From the NCBI GenBank assembly GCA_944470555.2, contig OX104127.1, positions 92,280,708 through 92,344,707 of the forward strand: 64,000 nt of DNA, written 5' to 3'. The notes below the pieces were generated by a model. That model had not been told where the DNA came from. It ran no database searches and worked only from the letters and a program-made list of their open reading frames with translations. How positions within the stretch are numbered: position 1 is the stretch's first letter; every line of letters starts with the position of its first letter. The DNA comes from Heterobilharzia americana. Lineage: Eukaryota; Platyhelminthes; Trematoda; Strigeidida; Schistosomatidae. Of the stretch, positions 34,081 to 45,915 are shown piece by piece. Position numbers and translations under genes: made by a program.

Positions 34081-36029
34081 TTTGTTCTATATTACTGTGA
34101 CTGTGCTATCATTGTAAGCATAGATAATAAATATTGTGTGAATGAAATTATTTGAACTATTTGGTAAAACTGCTTGGAATACACGTATTTCAATTGCATT
34201 CTTGGTTGTTTCTAGATCATTCTGAATTGCTAGTCCTACGTGTGGATAATTACATGATCAATTCATAATTCAATTCTGTAAACAGTACTTTGACATATAA
34301 CAAGTTGTCACTGTTCAAAACTTCTATTCCAATATAAATGACACATTCTTTTTTTATCGAATTAAAAGGAAAATAGAAGATTTACGCAATAGAAGTTAGA
34401 AATCAACCAAAAAAAATTAAATGAGATCATGAACTTTATGGCTAAGAAGAATATAAAGTTCATATTTTATTAATCCTTTTCATATATGAAATAATTTTTA
34501 TGAATAATTAGAAACTAATGATATGTGACAATGTTAATGACAGCTGAAGTTTACCACTATTTGATTAATTGTTGGAGATGTGGTCAGTTAAAGTAAAATG
34601 GCTTACAACTACCACAATATGCAATTCTTCATGTATCTTAAGATCTAATTATCCATTTCATATTTCCTCATCGATATCAGATTAACAACAAATGAAATGA
34701 TTCTTAGAGTGGTACACATCATCTTAACAGTTTTTCATTCACTCACTCTGCAACTTACTCATACCAAAGAAGAAATGTTCACAGCATGTAAGTGTCATTT
34801 ACTTTGAATGGCTACATCTTACACCATAATTGACATGTAAGTAGTGTCATCAGAAGAAACAAACGAATAGCCCATAGATGTGATAAGTGTTAATCCTTTG
34901 TTTACAACAGCTCAGGGATCTGCCAGGTAATCGACACAAAAGACCAGGTATGTAAAATGATTAGTCATTGACTTACGCCGTCTTACGGATTAGTTACCGT
35001 TGCTAATAGAGGTGTTCAGTCCTTAGCACTGATTAAAGTCTATCGACCAAGTTTGCAGTATGGTTACTATACTGAATGATGTGACACTGTGACACACTGT
35101 GTTTGAAAAATAGTAGTTGGACATCCGTCAGCAGAAAACCATGGACATAAGTTTTATGCTCGTTGCTACTCACTAGCTAAATGTGTATGCAATTATTGAG
35201 AAATTTGTGTTTCCTTGATGACTTGAAACTGATGTCAGAAACCTTACTACTAAGCGTGAATAGTTCAGCAGTACACAGAATGACACTTAGATAACCCTAT
35301 TTAGCCTTCCCCGGTTGTGTTATTACGATTTCTTATTTTAGTATATCGTTTATCGTCTGTTCCAATCACATCCCGGATTTTCATCCTTGTGAATTAAAAC
35401 GCATCAAATTCCCATTATAATCCAGGTTCTAAGTAACTCGTTGAAATAACAAACTGGTGTCATGTTATTTTGCTCAAACTGTTTTCACTGGTAGGAGAAT
35501 CAATTATACTGAGATAAGAAATGTAAAAGAGAAAGGAGAAATAATAACAGATAAGGTAACAATTATATGATTAAAATGATACAAAGTCAAATCATAATCA
35601 TCAAGGTAGTAAGAGAGGTTAGATTGAAAACGTTACGTAGCAATCGCTTCCAGAAAGCGCGGTAATCCAGATATTTTCTGTAGATTTATTACCTTAAAAG
35701 TACTCGAGAATCTTTACTTCCTTTCAAGCACAGATTTTCGGGAATAAGTGCCCAGCTAACCAAATGGATTCCCTCCTCGCAGTTCTTTCATTTTACTTCC
35801 TATTGCAGGTGCATATGAATTCATAATTGCGGTTGGAGGAAATATGAGCGGGGTAACTATCCGATTTTGACTAGTTCAGCAAGCATGAGGTAATCTATAC
35901 TGATACAAATTTAGTAGCAGGAAAGCTCCCTCTCAGTGTACATTTGATTCTTGTGTCTATTCTCTAAAAAGAAATATCTTATATCCTAATAAGCATCGTA
36001 CTTTTAGACTACATGCAGCTGAGGATACA
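34081..36029. other. AT-rich sequence, no gene recognised
   Basis: I looked here for the missing C-terminal exon of the minus-strand receptor gene and found no convincing candidate. No repeat of other regions was recognised. Confidence 0.45.
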
Positions 36030-36370
36030 CAGACAAACAAAATCAACGTACAACCTAGCACATAAGAGCATCAGTCCAAGTTACCACACTTCACAGTAAT
36101 AGTATACAAAGAACAGGTGGACAGAAAAAGAGTGATATCAAAGTAGACAAAGTTGTGTGAGAGAATAAACAATCTGAAGATGAAGATTAGTGAGAATATT
36201 TCAGCTTAAGAAGACATCAAGGAGTGTATACATCTTCGCCATGGTGACCGATTTTCAACCATGTCACCAAGACTTTTAAATCACTGATTTCTATCGTCTC
36301 GGGAACCGCAGTCAGGTGATCTACATCTCCCAACACGGCTTAGACTGACAGTCAGGGACTTTATCAACTG
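36030..36370 (-). mobile_element. RTE-clade (second family) 3' end fragment
   Basis: The minus-strand tail ends with SLTVSLSRVGRCRSPDCGSR then DDRNQ, the C-terminus of the second RTE family, whose consensus here reads VGRCRLPGWGPRDDRNQW. The downstream untranslated part (AACAAAATCAACGTA, AAGAGTGATATCAAAGTAGAC) is shared with 20085-20180. Confidence 0.65.
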
Positions 36371-36646
36371 GTGGGCCCGTTGACAACTATCACAACAGGC
36401 AGTATTACTAACCAGTAGAACAAAACGATCTATATAGTATTTGTTTACACACGTAACATGAGAACCAGCAATCCAATCACAAAACCATAACAAAGCAAGT
36501 AGAACTGTGTCATAAATTTACATTTCAAAATAAACAAGTGAGAGAAAAGTTAGATAAACTCTAACACACTAAGAAGTCATGACATGTTTTCTTAGTAAAC
36601 AAAATTAATAGATCACCAGAGATCATTATCCACAACAAAAACTTAC

Positions 36647-36838
36647 TGAGAATAGTTTTAGTACGCCAGAGAGGAGATACACTAGTCTCTGCAATAAATA
36701 CTACAAACGGTAGAATAATAATCCAAAGGAGGTAACCAGCAGTAAATTGTACTGTATTGATATTTGGTCCTAATATGCATAAATCTAGATTGTATGACTC
36801 AGAATAGAGTTGTGCTATAAATTGCCTACGTCCAAGTA
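36647..36838 (-). CDS. Exon E of a seven-TM receptor-like gene (GPR180/TMEM145 family)
   Basis: The exon is 192 bases, with acceptor TTGGATATTGCAG just above 36838 and donor GTAAGT just below 36647. It begins with two bases completing a codon and ends with one base of a codon. It encodes LGRRQFIAQLYSES, a short polar stretch, then a TM helix (VQFTAGYLLWIIILPFVVFI) and SVSPLWRTKTILS. In human TMEM145 the corresponding late helix reads roughly FFAAYTLWFFAVPVMALIA followed by PKWAREKIV, a clear pattern match. Family function is poorly known: seven-TM proteins with a cysteine-containing ectodomain. The next exon, with the last helix and tail, was not found. Splice signals and reading frame are seen directly; the gene linkage with exons A-D is inferred from strand, order and family. 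Confidence 0.6.
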
Positions 36839-37689
36839 CTGCAATATCCAAAATACTAAACAAATTCTTAAAGTTAACAGTAAACACCCGGGCACTGTAT
36901 TCCAAACGGAAAAATCAATTACCGGATCACGATCAAACTATGTAAGAAAAAAGAAAAAGAAAAATTACTTGTATATTGGAATAAACTAGAACTTTAAGAC
37001 ACAAAACCAATTAAATGTTGTACTACAAAGATAATGAGGGCTAAATTAAGTAGACTTGGGCTACCAACAGAAGAAATGTGTTTGAAATATACTACTGAAC
37101 GCCGTAAGCAGTTAGAAACCAATCACACTGAACTGTTTATTTTGCTACCCAGATGATGTAAACACTAGACAGCCATTTCATTCGTTAGAGAACAGATCTT
37201 GTGTTGCAACCGGACAAATTTAACTCACGGAGCCACATCGTTTAGACTAGTTAAATCTGACTTTAATTAGTGACTGTGCTCTATATAAACATGCTGAAAC
37301 TTTACTACCTATCCTGATAGCATTCCAAACATTGATGTGTGGACAGAATATCTGAGGATGACAAGTAAAAGTAAATACACGTCTAGCTTCGTTACGACGA
37401 CGCATTCAGTGGATATGGAAAAAAAGCGGGACACTGATTGGTTACTGAAAAGTAACCAACTTCATGTAGTCTAGTCATCACTTTTTCTCCTTCAACGATA
37501 ATCTTCACAACAGAATGGTAAAATTAAACGACATACATGATACAACTAGGAAAAAGTTGAATGACCCTTTAACATTCCCGCTAAGATTTCGCCAAATCAA
37601 TTCCAGCTATAGAAAGCAAGTGATCAAGGTACTTAGTCATTTCGTTAGAAAGCGAGATATTGATTTAGGCTTATCTTGAAGGGAACATT
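36839..37689. other. Intronic sequence, nothing recognised
   Basis: Presumed intron of the minus-strand receptor gene. An exon covering the helix between D and E is expected in 36839-39478 but was not identified. Confidence 0.4.
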
Positions 37690-39405
37690 TTACAACAGAA
37701 ATACCACCAGTAATGGCAGAACTACAAGTGAACACAGGCCCTCCGACAAAGACGAAGTCCTGAATGCCATATAACTGCTGAAATATAGGAAAGCAGCAGG
37801 ATCAGGTGGAGTTCCTCCAGAAGCACTGAAAACAAATGCAGAGACAACAGTGGACATGATCACACCACTACTGCAGAAGGTTTGCAAGGAAGGAAGGGAT
37901 GAAGGAAAAGTACTTGCCAACTGATTTGAAGAAGGGCTACCTCCTCAAACTTCCAATGAAGGGAGACCTAAGTCCTTCCAAGAACTGGCGAGGAATCATG
38001 CTGCTGTCCACCCAAAGCAAAATATAATGCTACATCATACTGGAGACTGAAAACTGCACTGAATTCAAAATTACGACCGGAACAGGCTGGCTGGATTCAT
38101 GAAGTACAAATCATGTGCAGATCGAACCGCAACGCTACGCTAAGCATCATCACACAACAGAGCATAGAATGCCACTCAACTATCTACATCGCCTCAACTT
38201 CATCGACTTTGAAAAGACCCTCGACAGCGTCAACCAACAAGTAATTTGGCAACTGATTCAACACCAGGGTTTTAGTGCCACAAACCTTTATCAAACTCAT
38301 TCAACAGCTACGACGACGCGACATGCCAAGTGATTCACAATGGAAAGATCAATGACACCTTTGAAGCGAAGACAAGAGACAAGAGTAAGACAAGGCTGCC
38401 ACTTACTATCAGCGATCATCATTCTGACTGTGGTCTACTGGACTGGATCATGCAGCAAACCGTGAGAAGCGAGATAGGCATACACTGGCTGGACCGATGA
38501 AAAGACTCTAGAAGAAGATTTGGATTTAGCCGTCGATGATGATTTATGTCTAATGTCTTGTCGCACAAACTCGAAGATCTACAGGCAAAAACTAACAAGT
38601 TGACAGAATAGGCAGCGAAAACGGGACTTCAAGTGAATGTAGAGAAGATGGAGTTGGAAGTGATGAAGATACCCAACCAACAACAGAATCAAAAACAAGC
38701 ACCAATCACCATTAACAGGAGAAACCTAAAGCAACTTGTCTCTTTCACCTACCCAGGCAACATAGTATCAATTACAGGTGGTGGTGGTGGCACAGACGAG
38801 GATGTCAAAACCAGGAGTGGAAAAGAAAAACAAGCCTTCCCGCATTAATCTGAAATCAGTGTGGAGATCTACTGCGCTCAGTACAAAGAACAAGATCCGG
38901 ATTTTCAACACCAATGTCAAGTCAGCCCTGCTATACGGTTCAGAGACTTGGCACGTCACAAAAAGCATTTCCAATAAACTACAAACATTCACCAACAGCC
39001 TTCGCCTACGCTCACTCGATACTGACACTGAAGATCAGATGGATTGCCAGAAAAAAATAAGCAACAAAGAACTCTGGCCGGGGAAAGAAACAACCACTAA
39101 CCCATCGTGCAACAAATATGCAGAAGAAAGTGGAAATGGATTGGATTGGGCATACACTGAGAAGGCCGACTGGGGACATCACGCGCCAGGTCAGGTCCTC
39201 GACTGGAATCCGAATGGGAAACGACGAGTTGGGCGTCCGATACAAGGGTGATATGGAGGAGATCATGTGAGGAAGAAATGAAAGCTTCTAGGCAGTCGTG
39301 GCGCCAGGTTCAAAAAGACTGCAGAGAAGAGTGCAATGGAGTCGTGCTACTGAATCCCTATGTCCCACTAGGAACCCAATGGAATAATAATAGTAATAAT
39401 TCTTG
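37690..39405 (+). mobile_element. RTE-clade retrotransposon, 5'-truncated (same family as 27789-31462)
   Basis: It starts abruptly within the RT N-terminal linker (AEIPPV-type sequence near 37695) and continues with AVLNAI-like helix, GSGGVPPEALKTNAETTVDM, LKKGYLLKLPMKGDLSPSKN, then the DLDLAVDDDLCLM box near 38520 (normal family box LDFADDLCLM, so F-A is changed while D-D is kept). The C-terminal NTNVKSALLYGSETW and SNKELWPGKE follow, with the shared tail (CCCTATGTCCCACTAGGAAC) and AATAAT repeats. Many frameshifts. It lies antisense within the receptor gene's presumed intron. Confidence 0.75.
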
Positions 39406-39478
39406 TCTTCACAAGAAAAGTAACTACCTACAACATAGCACAAGAAATGTTAAGAATTCATATGAAAAAGCAACTCAC

Positions 39479-39565
39479 CAGAGCCCATATGTATAACAAG
39501 GTTTTGACCCCGAAAAATAAAGTGACAAGGAAAATCACATACGGCCAAAACGATGTAGACTTCTG
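39479..39565 (-). CDS. Exon D of the receptor-like gene (middle TM helix), tentative
   Basis: The minus-strand frame encodes QKSTSFWPYVIFLVTLFF then GVKTLLYIWAL and ends at a GTGAGT donor, leaving phase 0. The candidate acceptor (GTTAATCAG before 39565) has a poor pyrimidine tract, so the start is uncertain and the frame stays open further upstream. The single hydrophobic helix ending in LLYIW corresponds in order and style to the helix ending VLLLWE in human GPR180 and VVLLIYE in TMEM145. Its strand and place between exons C and E fit. At least one exon on either side (TM2-TM4; TM6) is still missing, so linkage is inferential. Confidence 0.35.
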
Positions 39566-40739
39566 CTGATTAACCGATGATCTATCACAGATATTTTCCT
39601 CACTGACAGGATGACAGCTGTATAGTTTATGGCCGATTGTACTCAACTGCAGAAATCTGTTGGATAATTTGGATAATATTTTGGAGTTTAACAGGTCGAA
39701 AGTTTTGGAATGATTCCTTGAAGACTGGAATTTAATTGATGGGCACTGAGGACTGAAACCCATTTGGCATGTGGACATGAGAACAACCAAAAATATAGAA
39801 TCCGCCCACTGTGTAACTACTGTACCGAACTCGGAAAGTAGACCAAGTCCTCGGCCATCAAATGAGAAGACACCCCAATGAACAGCACCCAACAGTGTGC
39901 CAAGACTAGCCAGCCAAAGGTGAATAAGATAGAGGCAAACATGAAGTGAAAATTGACTGACTAGTTTAACCTGGGTAAGAAATATAGGTTCATTGAAACA
40001 ATCGTATCATCTCGTAACAGTCAAACAAAAATATTTGTAGTAAAGCCACTGCAAGATGATACAAAAACAGTCAGTTAATCAAACAGAACTCGTAAATTGA
40101 CCCCACAGAACTGCAATATATGTCTAACTCTGTCATTGCAGACAACGATACCTTTGTTGTGGATCAGATGATGTGACCCAATACCAGATAATATGGAAAG
40201 TATTCGCTTGAAAAACTGTAATCCTAACTCATGGGACACTCCTATAAGAGTAATTTCAGGGTGGATAGGAAGTTAAAAATAGGTCATTTAAATTCTGAAG
40301 GAAAAACTTTTATCGTAGTCATCCTGAAGTACAATTTTTTTCTATCGTTCCCATGAAGTGTATTCATAAAACTCCAAACAATATCACCTGTCATGAGAAA
40401 TAAATACTTGTACAAATGCAGAGGACTTTAGCACTCATCCACTTGGATCCTTACTATTAAGGGTTAATCAGTGAATCAAGAAAGGAACAACACTTACAAA
40501 AATAAACGCGATTGCTCATCTTTTAAACCAACTAATAAACTCTCATTATTAGCAAACTATAGTCATCAAGAACACTGTCACATTTCTTGTATGCACAGAA
40601 AAAAAGAACCAGAATGTGCTCCTGTGTATGGTTTTCTACCAACCGTTCTCAGTCAGTGTAATTAGTACAGTAAATAACAGGAAGGTTGCCATCCAGCTTC
40701 GTTGGAAAGCATAGTAACTTAATCAGTCAACATCAACAT
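39566..40739. other. Presumed intron; no confident gene
   Basis: The minus-strand open frame 39892-39458 upstream of exon D contains no motif I recognise before the TM segment. The plus-strand frame 40471-40665 is unsupported. Confidence 0.35.
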
Positions 40740-41275
40740 AGGACCAGTGAGTAGTCCAAGTTGATACACCTCATATCAGCTAAACAAGTAATACATCAGT
40801 ACAATCAAATATGAAGGAAGAGGGAAAAATCGGTAAGAAGCAGTAAAAGAGAGGAAGGAGGAGATGATGAGATGAAGTATAGCATTTAAGATGAGGATAA
40901 TGTATGGATACATCTGCACCACTGACATCGATTCTCAGCTATATTTCACCTAGAGTTTCCAGCCACTGGTTCCTGTTGCCACATAGACGCTAACCGGCTA
41001 GCATGCATCGCCCTACATAGCTCAAACCAACAGTCAAAGACATTAAGAGATACTATGTTTTAGTCTGGCCACTCAGAACTTTTTTCCATCTTAAACCTAC
41101 TTCAGCTAACATGGTGCGACGAGGCAGATGGTGACCATGTATGCGTTACACATGTCCTAGCCACCTCAATCAATGAAGATACATGACCTTACCAGCTGAC
41201 TTTTCATTCCTCCCTAAAACTCTATACCTCACTTCTATGTTACTCACATGGTGACACCACGACACGACAAAACCA
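40740..41275 (-). mobile_element. RTE-clade (second family) 3' end fragment
   Basis: In broken minus-strand frames it encodes CHHVSNIEVRYRVLGRNEKS, LRWLGHV, HGHHLPRRTMLAEVGLRWKK and SYVGRCMLAG, the C-terminal region of the second RTE family. Then comes the shared tail (CTGCACCACTGACATCG). It contains stops and is 5' truncated. Confidence 0.7.
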
Positions 41276-41550
41276 ACCGTGAACAAATACCCGAAGCTTT
41301 CTCATATCACAAGACAGAGTTTGAAGCGAATACGTATTTTCGGTAAATTCTCGTCAGGCTTTACATTTACAAATTATTCAGCTTAGTCAGTTGAAATCAA
41401 CATAGTTAAATTAATTCGGTATATGAGTTAGAAGATAACAGTAAAGGTGATAATAACAAAACAAAATCCCGGAAAGTTTATGTATTCTCAGTGGTCAATC
41501 CATGTAGGTGTGAGTGAATTGTGTATGTGCAAGCATAGAGGGAAATAAAA

Positions 41551-42300
41551 TTATTGACCAATTATGAAACTAAGGTCTAAATAATAATGATAAGAGTACA
41601 AACAGGGATAATATTTATATTCACATTTATTCGGGTGACCGGGAAGGAATTCATTGTAATTGTATCTGAGTTGAAGTTGAAGGCCATAGGAGGGAAAGGG
41701 AACGAACAAACATCTTCTGAAAATTTTAACGGCTATGCTTAGCAATCGTAGGCGCACAAACTTGGAGTGTTGTGATGGGACTTTGTAAATTATAAATGCC
41801 GCGGTTTCATCAATCTTATACTCAGTATCTACTAGATGGGCGAGTATTGAGGTTTTGATAGATTTCACTATTCCTTTGCCTAACCATGCTGGACAGTGCT
41901 CAATGAAGCGATGATGGGCTTACCGAGTCGTTCTGCCTATGTAACTATCTCCACAGGAGTAGTTAAATTTATAAATGTTAATAGATGTAGCCAGATTCGG
42001 AAGCCTATCCTTCAACTGTATTAGCATCAAACATAGTGTTGCACCAAAGGTTTTTTGTATCAGATTTCTGAGTTTCAGTGTCAGTGTTTCTGCAATTGCA
42101 CCTCCTTTGAACCCTAAGGTTAGATATAATCTTCGGCACCATTTGAAGGCACTTTTCTCCAGCTCTTTTCATTGTTACAGTCTTTACGAACTTTTCAAGA
42201 TAGCCGTTCCCATATAAGGAGTTCTCTATTATTCCTAGTTCATCGTTCAAAGTATCAGCCATGAAAATTTTACTGGCTCGAAATCTCAATGAAAAATAAC
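41551..42300 (-). mobile_element. Penelope-like element fragment: RT C-terminus plus GIY-YIG
   Basis: The minus-strand frame from 42289 includes LNDELGIIENSLYGNGY and MKRAGEKCLQMVPKIISNL, the conserved thumb/connector of PLE RTs. A shifted frame continues NYSCGDSYIGRTTR, HHRFIEHCPAWLGKGIVKSI, SILAHLVDTEYKIDETAAF and IIYKVPSQHSKFVRLRLLSI, a nearly complete GIY-YIG domain (SYIGRTTR block; EH; AHLVDT). One stop (TAG) falls after TTR. The N-terminal two thirds are missing. Confidence 0.8.
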
Positions 42301-42412
42301 TTTAGATTTCATAGATTTTTCCGATTACCACATAAATCAGATTTCGCCGATTTTCAAGAGTATTATTGAAGCAAGAGCTATTGCCAAGCACTTTTTCCCC
42401 ATGATATCTTAG

Positions 42413-42540
42413 AGGATATATATTCCAACTACATTTAATCAAACAGATTCAACAACAACAAAATTTCAAAAAAGTATCTCATCAGCAATGAAGGAGTCAC
42501 TACTTTTAAGGTGGTCACAGATAGAAGTCAGCATAAAATG
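42413..42540 (+). CDS. Exon-like open segment with strong splice signals, unknown gene
   Basis: A pyrimidine-rich tract (CTTTTTCCCCATGATATCTTAG) ends just before 42413 and a GTAAGT donor starts at 42541. The 128 bases between are open in the frame starting RIYIPTTFNQTDSTTTKF and ending LLLRWSQIEVSIKW, leaving two bases of a codon. I do not recognise the peptide. It would be on the strand opposite to the receptor gene and inside its presumed intron, so it could be a nested gene's exon, part of a TE, or chance agreement of signals. Confidence 0.25.
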
Positions 42541-43889
42541 GTAAGTTTTTAAAATGAACATTAGAACTTCTTAAAGTGAAAAGTGTTGCAGAAGTTAGAT
42601 TCTCAAGAAAGATAAATCTCTCCTTTCCTCACCTAACCCTAACATGCATCGTTTCTTTTATTTGTACTTAATGAAATTCATTTCTTATTGATTATTTATT
42701 CACATTTAATACGCTAATTCACCTGTCTACCTTAAAGATTACAGATTAGTACAAAAGGTGTAATATACACTAAAGAGTTGCAACTAGTATGGTCATACTG
42801 TCTTCAGTTGAAACATTGGATATTACATCAACTAGGTTATCGGATTCTTCACTCTTTTTTTATATATTCAATTTATTTCCAAAAAGTAGACAAACCTCAC
42901 TTAGTAACCCAAACATGATATTATGATTTAGGCTAAAGTATTATGTAAATGAAGGGTACAAAAATCAATCAACGTATTAACAAACCGATCATTTATCCTC
43001 CATTGCTAAGAGGGCAAAAAAGAATACGCAGATCCCTAAGTGTCACTATTTCATAACGAAAAGTAATCATCATTTCCATACCCGGAATCAATCAATTTAA
43101 CAGTTAAATTGACTTTATTCCTTCCTTCCTCCTCCTCCTTAACACACTCAAATAAAAAGGTAAGAAATCAAGATTTGTAACTATGTAGCCAGTTTTTCCT
43201 CCTTCTGAAATTTAACACCTACAATGAATGATTGGATAAGGGGGAGGGGGGACAAGATACTTCCAAAAAATATTACTAGTAACTTTGATTGCATGATCAA
43301 TGAACTGGATTTTATGGGAGTTGACAATTTCCTGAAAAGTAGATGATAGAGTAGTATACGGCTATCATCTGATTCTTCAAGAAGAAAGAGATTCAACAGT
43401 AGTTACCAGCTAGTTACTTACTGAACTATTCTCAATCACTGCAGAACTGTTAGGACAACTATACAGCCAAAAAACATGACTTCAAAGCAAAGCAAAAGAC
43501 AACAAGTTATGAGTTAAACAATACAGCTAACAAACTTCAATATGATGGTACAACACTATGAATTTTCGAAGGCTTCAGAAACCATCGACGTACAATGATA
43601 CATTAATAAAAGTCTCACTTAGAAATTATTGACAAGGATAATGAAGTATCTTTATTCCCCTTAGAGTTTGTCTACATTTCAAAAGCATCAAGTTAACCAT
43701 GTCTAAAAAATAGAAGTTGCGTACAACACCACGACTAGACATTATAACTCGACCGAGGTAAGCCATATGTAAGTTACAGAAATATTTACCTATGGATTAT
43801 TGAAACTACTGTGAATCCGGTTTAGGCCTGATCAACGAATATAAACTAAATGGCCTGTTAAGTTGATGGTACTACTGTCTGTAAGTATA
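42541..43889. other. No gene recognised
   Basis: AT-rich. It includes CT-rich runs at about 43110-43140. The expected receptor exon covering TM2-TM4 was sought here without success. Confidence 0.4.
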
Positions 43890-44830
43890 TGTGCTTTGCA
43901 TCATTAAAGTGTAAAGTGCTCTTGCGAGATTGGCAAGAGCCTGAGCTCATCCTTGGTGGTGAGCCGTAGGAAGTAGTCGAAAAGTTTGTGTATTCGGGTA
44001 GTTGTGTGGCTCCTGGCGTGAGTGGTGAGATTCTCAACTGCATATGGAAAGCCAGAGCGGCATACGTCAATCTCGGCCACCTTAGACGCCATCGTGACGT
44101 TAGTTTGACGGTAAAAGGTAAGGTTTACAACGCTTCGATGAGAGCAATTCTGCTCTACACCCATGAAACCCGGCCTCCCCGAGCTGAGGATAAGCGATGA
44201 CTCTGTGCGTTCGATCGTCGTTGTCTCTGTAGGATTGCTCGGATCCGGTGGCAACACCTAGTAAGTAATTCTGAGGTACAACAGCATGTGTTTGGGCATG
44301 ATGGAGGTCATTCAATTAGTAATTCACCTGGAAACACTAGCTTCTGTGGCTTGGCCATGGGTTACGCATATCGTCCCAACGGCTTCCACGTCGTTCATTG
44401 TTTGCTAACCCTGGGACTAAATGGAAGAAGCGGAGGGGTGGTCAGTGTTTGGTGTGGGGCCGTGGGATGAAGGACAGTTATATCGAGTTAGCACGACTCT
44501 CTGAGTAGGGTCCGAGAGACCACGCAACTCAGTGGCTTGAAACGTTATCAGATATGGCTCAGAACCGAAACCAGTGGCATTCATGCTGTAGCTTCCTTCT
44601 ATCTTCTGTTGCTGAAAAGTGATGAATGCTTTGTTTTTAATGCATCTTACTGGATTGCCCTTCTAATTATTCTATTCTTACTCACTTCTCTTCCCTTTAT
44701 GTCTTCATAGTGTTGTTATATTATTTTGTGTGACACATTTCTTGGTGCCCTTGCTGTACCATGTTTGTGTTCCGATAATAATAATGACAGCAATAACAAT
44801 GATAGTAGTAATAATAATAATAGAGCATGT
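43890..44830 (+). mobile_element. RTE-clade retrotransposon (third variant) C-terminus and 3' tail
   Basis: The plus strand encodes EKFVYSGSCVAPGVSGEI, KARAAYVNLGHLRRHRDVSL, VKGKVYNASMRAILLYTHET (family norm LLYGSETW) and FDRRCLCRIARIRWQHLVSN. Further frames include GDKV-type and LETLSDMAQNRNQWHSC near 44530-44580. The tail ends in AATAAT-rich repeats at 44780-44830. The sequence differs from both other RTE families in the spacing and residues of these blocks. It is 5' truncated and frameshifted. Confidence 0.7.
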
Positions 44831-44902
44831 TATCAAGGAGATAAACTACCAACTCCTTCACACAATGTATTTACATTTCTTCAAATAGTCGGTTGAACTT
44901 AC

Positions 44903-45178
44903 ATGTGCAATGACACTTAAAATAATGTACAATGCCAGAAATATGAAAAACATCTCTGCGACACCCTGAGTTTCGAAGGAGAATTGATGCTCAAATTGAT
45001 TGAAAGACTGCAATTTTGGCTCACCATTCACCAAGAAAATATCATATATGATGGTCAATGAGGAATACGATGATGATGATGATGATGAAATGCGTTTGAA
45101 TAACGAGAAACAGCAGTAGTCTCCCATTTACATGTTGTCAGATTACGCTTACATGCGACCAAACTAAGATACCAATAG
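44903..45178 (-). CDS. Exon C of the receptor-like gene: YWYLSLVAC block and first TM helix, with frame break
   Basis: The acceptor is TTTTCATTTAAAG above 45178 and the donor GTAAGT below 44903. The first base C completes the arginine codon left open by exon B (CG + C), giving RYWYLSLVACKRNLTTCKWE, which fits the conserved WWY-A-S-C block before the first TM in TMEM145. A later frame of the same exon gives IIYDIFLVNGEPKLQSF, FEHQFSFETQGVAEMFFIF and LALYIILSVIAH, the conserved juxtamembrane and TM1 region (compare EMVLTNG then DEFGILETD in TMEM145). The two parts are one base out of register. No AG is available for a second acceptor between them, so the exon carries a real frameshift or a sequence error, somewhere between TTCKWE and IIYD, where a (CAT)6 tract lies. 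Confidence 0.65.
45069..45087. repeat. (GAT)6 trinucleotide tract within exon C
   Basis: Six GAT units on the plus strand, which read as TCA codons (serine) in one frame of exon C or CAT (histidine) in the other. It lies in the 60-base interval where the reading frame of the exon changes. Confidence 0.85.
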
Positions 45179-45749
45179 CTTTAAATGAAAATAAAATAAA
45201 ACCATTGGTTCAAATTACAATCATCAGGTATACAGTTTTGAAATGATAAATACTAAACTAACATTAAATTATGCACAATTAGAATGAACCTTAACCATCT
45301 CTACCTACAAGTTGAATTCGGTTATCACCTTCCACTTTACAGCTTCAGTAATATCACTAACAGTAGTACCCACGTCAATTCCACTAAATGAAAAGCTCAT
45401 AACAAACGTGAGGCGCGTCTTTTAACGATAATGCTATTCCAGAAATAAGTATTTACTGTTTTATGTGAAAATGAAGTGACAGAACTAATCAGCCTACCTT
45501 CTTTCAATTTTCTTCAACTAGAAGCTCATTACTTTTGGATACTGTTGACCAGTGCATTATGTTGAATTATACATATTTATGTACTATTCTTAGGATACAT
45601 ATATATTCTACTAATATGAGTGGTTAGAACATTCAGAACAGAACACATCTTTCTAATATTGATTAAAAAATCGCCTAAAAACGTCAATCCTTCCAACTAA
45701 GAACGAAATCACATGACAATAAAAAAGGTACCACCTAGTTCAAAACTTA
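45179..45749. other. Presumed intron, nothing recognised
   Basis: Part of the intron between exons B and C. No repeat or gene signal was identified. Confidence 0.45.
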
Positions 45750-45915
45750 GTTAGGTGGCTAGCAGTGGAATCCAGGATGCGTGTTTCGTCCCATTCGGGA
45801 CTCGTTAGATACCTGCACCTCACTAGGTGATGTGATTCCCATTTAAAAGTTAGCCCAGTACCCACTGCTTCAGATGCCAAAGCGTTTTCTACTAGGCTAT
45901 CTCCTTGCCAAGTGC
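45750..45915 (-). repeat. Sm-alpha-type SINE inserted in an RT remnant
   Basis: The minus strand has an A-box-like TAGCCTAGTAGAAAACGC, a weak B-box-like GGTACTGGGCTAACTTTT and a hammerhead-like 3' part at 45757-45815. It directly abuts the R2-like RT fragment at 45916. Confidence 0.6.
45757..45815 (-). ncRNA. Hammerhead ribozyme relic (Sm-alpha), G5-to-A
   Basis: CTAACGA replaces CTGACGA. GAAA, stem II (GTCC with GGAC, loop CGAATG) and the cleavage context CGCATC followed by CTGGATTCCAC are intact. A change at core G5 is known to abolish hammerhead cleavage, so this near-perfect copy should be inactive. Confidence 0.6.
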
